Assembly: GCF_042453785.1 (NCBI RefSeq)
Contig: NC_091669.1
Coordinates: 12,536,501-12,600,500, forward strand
Reading direction: 5' to 3'
Length of the DNA stretch: 64,000 bases
Source: Malus domestica
Taxonomy: Eukaryota > Streptophyta > Magnoliopsida > Rosales > Rosaceae
Part shown: one piece after another, positions 58,352 through 64,000 of the stretch
Position numbering within the stretch: position 1 is the first letter of the stretch
Layout: each line of letters opens with the position of its first letter
Notes under the pieces: generated by a model
What the model was told of the DNA's origin: nothing
What the model saw: only the letters and a program-made list of their open reading frames with translations
The model's database searches: none
Translations under genes and position numbers: made by a program

Positions 58352-59264
58352 GACCATCTCCAACTGTTGGACTAAAACCAAATTTTTTAGCCTAAACAAT
58401 TTAGCTTTTAGCCCAAAAATAGCTTTTATGCTCCAACTCTTCTTGCCTAAAATTTTAGACCAGGATTATTAAAGAATGAACTTAGGCTTATTTTTTTCTT
58501 AAATTTATTTATTTATTTTTTTTAAATATGTAGACTATCGTAAATTAATTCTATAAACATTTTAACTAAAAATATTTAAATTCCAATAAATATTGAAAAA
58601 TCACTAAATCTATATATGAAACTCATGAAACACTATAGAAGAATATGAAAATCATGATAGAGATGTATAAACACAAAATTTGGAAATGGTAGAAAGAAAA
58701 ATTGGAATAATTGTAGGAGAAATGTGAGTTTTGTGTGGATGTTTGAACAAATACATAGGTATTTATAGAGTTTTTTGGTAAATTTTGAGTTAAATAATTT
58801 TTTTAATTATTTTAGTCGTTGGATTTAAATTTGGGCCGTTAGATCTTTTTTTTTACTATTAGATTTGATTATATTTGATATCAGCCGTTGGATTCAATAA
58901 ATATATAAATATAAAAACAAAAATATATAAATTTGAATCTAGGCCGTTGAATCAACCAATGGCCTGTTGATCGCGATCATCAGATCAAAGTAGCTGTTGG
59001 GATGCCTAGGAAAGGTGGCCGACAGGCCCATGTGGGTGGGGCCTTGTCTGTCTGAGGGTCACGCATCAGGCGAGTGGGTGGGGGGGGGGATTGGCGCACA
59101 GACGCCGGGTTTCACTCATTTCGGTGAGGCCCACACCGAATCCTAGGCTAAATTTTGGGGGGAATTTGGCTTTTAGCTTTTAGCCCAAAGATTTGCCTTG
59201 GATTGGGGTTGGGGGGGGGAATAGGGGGGAAAATTTGACATTTAGCCTATGGTTGGAGATGGTT
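58352..59264. mobile_element. PIF/Harbinger-like non-autonomous element, 913 bp, TTA target duplication
   Basis: Left end GACCATCTCCAACTGTTGG; the reverse complement of the right is AACCATCTCCAACCATAGG. TTA flanks both sides (58349-58351 and 59265-59267). The motif TTTAGCTTTTAGCCCAAA is present near both ends in inverted or direct form. The interior has repeated GCCGTTGGATT/CAGCCGTTGGA words (58840-58960) and GC-rich DNA at 58990-59110. No transposase. Confidence 0.8.
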
Positions 59265-59267
59265 TTA

Positions 59268-59889
59268 GGGTACTCATCCATATTGAGGTCCGAGTTTAAT
59301 ATTTTCCTCATCTTTTATATCCAAAATGAAAAGCACGTACTCGTTTCCCAAGCTTAGATCGGGATGGTTTCAATTTTTACCGGTCTCTATTTTTTATTTT
59401 TTATTTTTTTTATTTGTGGAATGGTCTCTATCTTTTATTATGTTTACAAATATGGAAATAAGAATAATTGGAAACCTTCTGATACATTTTTTCCCCAGAA
59501 AATCTTCAAACACATTTGAAATTTATTTCCTTTTCTTCCAGATCCCAATTTTTCTTTGTACATTGTCATTTCAAATACACTAAATGGTCATCAAATACAT
59601 TGTCTTGGTCCACAAATTAGCAAGATTAACATTTTTAAAAAGAAAAAAAAAGGAAAAAAAAAATCTCACCCAGAAAAAAGAAAACGAAAGGAAAGGAAAA
59701 AAGGGGCCAAATTTTGCATGGTTGAGAATTCCAAAACCTAAACCCAACCCTAATCCTATACCCCTATCCCTCACCAACCCACCACCCTCCCTATAAATTG
59801 GCCCAATTACTGAGTGTTTTTGCACCAACAAAAAGTAGCCTTCTCGCGTGTAATCGGAGTCAATTTATACACAGTTAGAATGTGGATGA
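59268..59889. other. Spacer with possible promoter of an unrecognised locus
   Basis: AT-rich. A TATAAATTGG box at about 59793 is followed by a C-rich region and the sequence into which the solo LTR at 59890 inserted. No coding region is supported. Confidence 0.3.
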
Positions 59890-60895
59890 TGTTGGAAGTT
59901 TTGAAACTTTTGTCCCACATTGAGAAAAACAAGATTCTCAAGGATCTTTATATAGATTTAATGCTTTAGTATAATAATTACAATAAGAGCCATTTGGAAA
60001 TGGATTGAAGGCTTGGGGCTTACCGTTTGGTACATGGGACGGGACGGGACAGAATCGTCCTATGTTTGGTGCGCCTAAAAACTGTGGAACGGGTTGTCCC
60101 ATGGGATGAAAATTGGTTGATTTTTCGTTCCACCTCTTCCCCCTAGAACGACACATCCGTGAAACACAAATTTATAACATTTTATGACAAAATTTATCCT
60201 TATCTTTTTCAATATTTACATTATCTGTTCCGTCATGTTCCGTCTCGTCCCGTCTCGTTCCGTCCCGTTTGCGTACCAAACGGTACCTTATGGTTGTGTG
60301 GATTAGGCTTGTATAATATAGCCTAAATACAATTAATATTAATTAATCAAGACAAGGGCCTTGGGCCTTAGAATTTAAAATTAATCTAATTCATTAATTT
60401 TAATTTTCGGATTAAGTTTTTTATTAATTTATTAATTAAAAACATTTTGATTAAAAGACACAGCTCTTAGAAAGAGTTGTGTACCTTCAAATACATTGAA
60501 CATGTATTTGAAAGGGTGTAAAACAGCATATATATCTGCAATCACAGTTTCCAAATGGATGATCTTTTCTTGCTCTTTCCTTCTGTACGAATTTTCTAAA
60601 GAGTAAACACACAAAAAGCAAATTCGATAGAGTTCTAGAATCCTGTGCGGATTGTAGAATTAGGTAATTGAATCCTGATCGAGCAGACGTTATAGAACCA
60701 CAAGCACATGAGTGGGACGAAAATACTGTTTGAAGGACATAGCTTTTACGCTAGTCTCTACCTTCTGTAATCAAGTTAGTAACATTAATTTCTGTATTTA
60801 TTGTGTAATTTTCGTTTTGTATATCAAGTATATTTTGGTTAATAAAATATTAGAATTTATGTTAGTTTTGTTTATTTCTGAATTGTTCTCCAACT
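59890..60895. mobile_element. Probable solo LTR (~1 kb) with a nested MITE
   Basis: Starts TGTTGGAAGTTTTGAAAC and ends TTCTCCAACT, an inverted-end pattern (TGTTGGA / TCCAAC). GATGA (59885-59889) and GATGC (60896-60900) are near-identical flanks. No gag or pol is seen. The start sequence is typical of Copia-type LTRs. It holds the MITE at 60023-60287. Confidence 0.45.
60023..60287. mobile_element. MITE with GGGAC-rich ends, TTA target duplication, copy 1
   Basis: Left CCGTTTGGTACATGGGACGG; the reverse complement of the right is GGTACCGTTTGGTACGCAAA, then GGGACGGAACGAGACGGGAC. TTA is on both sides (60020-60022 and 60288-60290). Subterminal GGGACGGGACGG-type runs recur at both ends. A related copy is at 61870-62133. 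Confidence 0.7.
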
Positions 60896-61400
60896 GATGC
60901 TAGCTTCAGAAACTCTAGATGACAGTGAAGACGAAGCTGATGAAGAATACCTTACGGTTCTCAACTCAACCATCGAATCGCTGATTTACCAGAGAGGTAT
61001 TATACAAGACTTTTTAGCACGTAGTTTTCAAATTTTCAGATTCATTTTTCAACTTCTAATATGTTCTTGGTGTCTTTTATTTTTCGATAATTATAATCCA
61101 AGATCACAAATTAAATATAACATGGAAATATATATACATGTATTATTTATTTACGATGCTGTCTTGAATATACATTCATCTGTATGACAGAAACAACTCT
61201 TCTGATGCAGATGAGGAAGCCACTCGGGAAAGCTGTAGGGTTTGTCCTCGAGCTTCAACATGCAGAGTTGCACTTCTTGTGTGGCTTGGCTTAGTTGGGT
61301 TTCTCAACAGACGCTACAGGGACTGCAACTGCCGCACGTGTGTCTTCCTGATGCTGAACCAAAACGTTAAGCCCTATAAGCCTCCAACCCAGAAGCATCC
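60896..61400 (+). pseudogene. Exon-like acidic block and downstream fragment, family not recognised
   Basis: Right after the solo LTR, the plus strand reads ASETLDDSEDEADEEYLTVL, then NSTIESLIYQRG (60900-60995), before GTATTATAC, a donor-like site. A second open stretch follows at about 61195-61420 (DADEEATRESCRVCP in one frame). This may be a host gene whose 5' part was cut off by the LTR, or an old fragment. No function is assigned. Confidence 0.3.
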
Positions 61401-61869
61401 TTGTTTTGGCATAGCTTCATAAAATTCATAATTGAAGATTTAGGGCTCGTTTGGTGGACTGGATGAGCGTAATCTAAAACTGGACACGGGAGGCGCATGC
61501 AGTACTTGTAAAGATAGGAGAAATACAATGGCCTCCAACTATCGTTATTTAAGTGCTTCGATTCAAATGAATTTTCTTTCAAAATACCAACTGAGATGTG
61601 TAAATTCAAGTAGAGGTTCTGTCAAGTGACGATATAAACCTTTAAAGTTGTTAGTCTGTAAATATCTGTAAATTTGTATACTCCTGTATTTTGTCTTATT
61701 TGAAAATGAACAGTGAATTCTATAAGTCTTGATTAATATCGAGTTCATATCCTAAATTTTTAGGAATACTAAAATGTTTTGATATTATGCCAAGTAGTTG
61801 TGTACCCCAAGGAATAATTGATCAACCTAAAATATCGAGCTTTCGGATTAGGACTGATAAAAAAAATGA

Positions 61870-62133
61870 AAACTTTGGTACAGGACGAAACGGAGAGGGA
61901 GCAAAGATGCCCTCAGATGAAAACAAAGAGGAAGAAGAAAGAGACGGAGAGGTTATAATTTTGTATTCCACGGATGTGGAACGAGTCGTTCCAAAAGAAT
62001 GAGGTGGAACGAAAATTCACCCAAAATTCATCCCGTGGAACAGCGCGTTCCACCTGTTTTAGGCACACCAAACGTGGGACGGAACGTCTCGTCCCACTCC
62101 GTTCTGTCCCGTCACGTACCAAACGGTACCTAA
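61870..62133. mobile_element. MITE with GGGAC-rich ends, copy 2
   Basis: Right part GTCCCGTCACGTACCAAACG then GTACC before TAA matches the right end of copy 1. The left part, TTTGGTACAGGACGAAACGG, is a diverged mate. The interior has GGAACGAGTCGTTCC and GTGGAACAGCGCGTTCCAC palindromes. Confidence 0.55.
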
Positions 62134-62446
62134 TTGACCAAAATCTTAGACCAAAACTTTATTAATTTGAATACTTTGAAAGACAAAATGCTAAATTACA
62201 AATTAATTAAGAAATTAATAACAAAAAATAATAATTCCTCGCTGTAATCATGCAAAGTTGATACCATATGAGGATTTTGAATTATTTCCTCAAATTTAAA
62301 ATGTGCGATTAGATTTTATTTTTTTGAGTTACAAAAAGTGGAAAACTTAACATTAAAAGCAACGGGTACATTTTACATAAAAAAATTCGGTACATTTACA
62401 TGACAAAGTGGTACATTTTTAATGAAAAATAGGTACATTATAAATA

Positions 62447-62616
62447 AGGGGTGTGCTATCCACACACCATATTTTACTTCTTACACACCCCATTTTACTT
62501 CTTACACATCCCTTGTTAATTTCTATCCGTTGATTTTCTTCAATTTATCTTATCCGAAAGCCGAAAATTAGAAAGGTATGTAAAAAGTAAAATGGGGTGT
62601 GTGAATATCACACCCC
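62447..62616. mobile_element. hAT-like MITE, 170 bp, 8-bp target duplication TATAAATA
   Basis: Left AGGGGTGTGCTATCCACACA; the reverse complement of the right is GGGGTGTGATATTCACACAC. TATAAATA flanks both sides (62439-62446 and 62617-62624). A duplication of 8 bp is typical of hAT elements. Inside, TTACTTCTTACACA is repeated twice. Confidence 0.7.
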
Positions 62617-62636
62617 TATAAATAAACTATGGGTAC

Positions 62637-64000
62637 TGTCACACCCTAACCGGAATCAAGGCGTGCTGGCCGTCACGTGAAGGTGACATAACCAAAAGTG
62701 CAAGTGATGAAAGAAAATTGTGAATAAATTAATACCGAAACTAGAACTTATTTAAACTAATAAAGTGAGTGTGCAGTAGTGGTTACAACTCATAACTACA
62801 AATATTCAGAGCATAGATAACATAAGGGTAAAGCAGTCGAACAAGAAAAGTACTTATTACATAACTAGAGATAAGTTCCTACGTTAAGATGGAGATATGT
62901 CAGAATCGTAGGGTAATCCTCGAGTGCCACATAGTAAGTTAGCTATCTAGGACCTGGAAGAGCGAAAAACAGAAGGGTAAGTGGGCACAAAAATCAAGAT
63001 TTATAAAATCCATTTATTTTCTAAACATACTAACCCCTCGCTGTAAAACAAGTATAGTTTTCCGAAAATCATACTACGTATAAGTATGAAATCAAATGCA
63101 TGCCAACATTAAATTCAGGAATGTGCCACAGCAGAATATCTCAACGGTAATATGAATATAATCATGTGCTCAATAATCTATACTAGCACGCAAGTCAGAG
63201 TCACCTAATGTGACCTGTACAACTGCACCTATTGCTCATCCATCTATGCTAACACACGAGTCGGAGTCACCTAGTGTGATAAATACGACAGGACTAGGTG
63301 TGATAATATACGCTCTAGTGCTATGATCACTTGAAGACTAGCACTATGCGTGTCACCTACAAGTCGGAGTCGCTTAATGCGACCTGTACGACATGACTAG
63401 CACCTACTTGGATCGAAGGCGAGCATGAGGTGCGAGGTGAACATCACGTGAAGGACTGGCTCTAGCCCAAGGCGAGCACTAACACTGATGCAGCAATGAT
63501 GAGCGAACTATATGAAAATATGCATGCCATAACTCAAACATTCCAAACAACGTAACAAACTCACATGTACTTACTTGCACATCCCGTAGAATTACTTAGC
63601 ATTGCACAATAGCATAATATTTGCAAGCAGGTAAAATGCATATGAATATGCCATGATCAAATATATAAATCTCAACCACATAACAACATTTTTTAAATTA
63701 TATAACTCATAGCATAATATGCATAAAACAATTTAAAAACATTTGTGGAAACTATTAAGTTTATACATATATAAAAAAAAACAAAATGCCCACTCACTGA
63801 TATGTCATAGGATCGTAGCCCCCTAGTCTCGCTTGCCCACGTACGTCCTCAGGGTATGTCTCCCCTATATGCGAAACAACTACTTATAATTAATTAATAG
63901 GACATATACGGAAAAACTAGTAAAAACTTCCCATAATTTGCTCAAACAGAAGGTTTGAATATACGACAATGTTCTACTCAAAGTCACATACCTACACGTA
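62637..64000. mobile_element. LTR of the 21368 family, truncated by the window end
   Basis: Starts TGTCACACCCTAACC and aligns by eye with the solo LTR at 21368 for over 1 kb (shared GAGTCACCTA/GAGTCGCC phrases, ATATACGCTCTAGTGCTA, CACCTACTTGGATC, AGGCGAGCACTAACAC). Whether it is a solo LTR or the left end of a longer element cannot be seen. No coding in the visible part. Confidence 0.6.

Overview
This is plant nuclear DNA: AT-rich, with intron-rich GT-AG genes separated by layers of transposable elements. The protein families and MITE families suggest a dicot tree, most likely Rosaceae (apple or pear type). That placement rests on recall of related sequences, not on a search.

Host genes that can be read through with consistent splice phases: a 68-aa zinc-ribbon protein (5099-5305, -); a 13-exon SLC30A9/MTPC4-type cation diffusion facilitator (8469-11956, -, 452 aa); a 14-exon Golgi class I alpha-1,2-mannosidase of the MNS1/MNS2 type (27042-32489, +, 573 aa); a TIFY-CCT-GATA factor of the ZML/GATA24-28 type (45609-49094, +, 287 aa); an intronless AP2/ERF factor of the cytokinin-response-factor group (52265-52906, +, 213 aa); and a multi-KH RNA-binding protein of the HEN4 group (53462-57829, -, 622 aa). 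A broken RPL7 (uL30) gene lies at 359-2555. Unrecognised exon-like pieces lie at about 33.2-34.3 kb and 60.9-61.4 kb.

The most striking object is a complete 6.7-kb PIF/Harbinger DNA transposon (12846-19538, TTA target duplications, GGACT-rich ends). It has an intact DDE transposase (397 aa, three exons) and an intact Myb/SANT-like partner protein (297 aa, two exons), both on the minus strand. It also holds a 1.45-kb TGCATACA/CAC minisatellite with a 302-bp higher-order period, and a 66-bp in-phase exon copied from a P4-ATPase (ALA3-type flippase). That makes it an autonomous-looking transposon that has captured a host gene fragment.

Other mobile DNA: a very young LTR retrotransposon with two indistinguishable 512-bp LTRs (35113-43440, TSD CATTC), which has a gag region, no visible pol, several internal tandem arrays and an antisense 226-codon ORF; a three-level nest (20269-24601: a MITE hit by a TIR element hit by a 2.6-kb solo LTR); further solo or partial LTRs at 844-2425, 59890-60895 and 62637-64000; about a dozen MITEs, many with readable TTA/TAA duplications; and SINE-like pieces.

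Layout: 0-5 kb RPL7 relic and repeats; 5-12 kb zinc-ribbon and MTPC4 genes; 12.8-19.5 kb PIF/Harbinger element; 20-26 kb nested repeats; 27-32.5 kb mannosidase; 33-35 kb unclear exons; 35-43.4 kb LTR retrotransposon; 45.6-58 kb GATA, ERF and KH genes; 58-64 kb repeats. The host genes have no evident shared pathway, as is usual for plant chromosomes.
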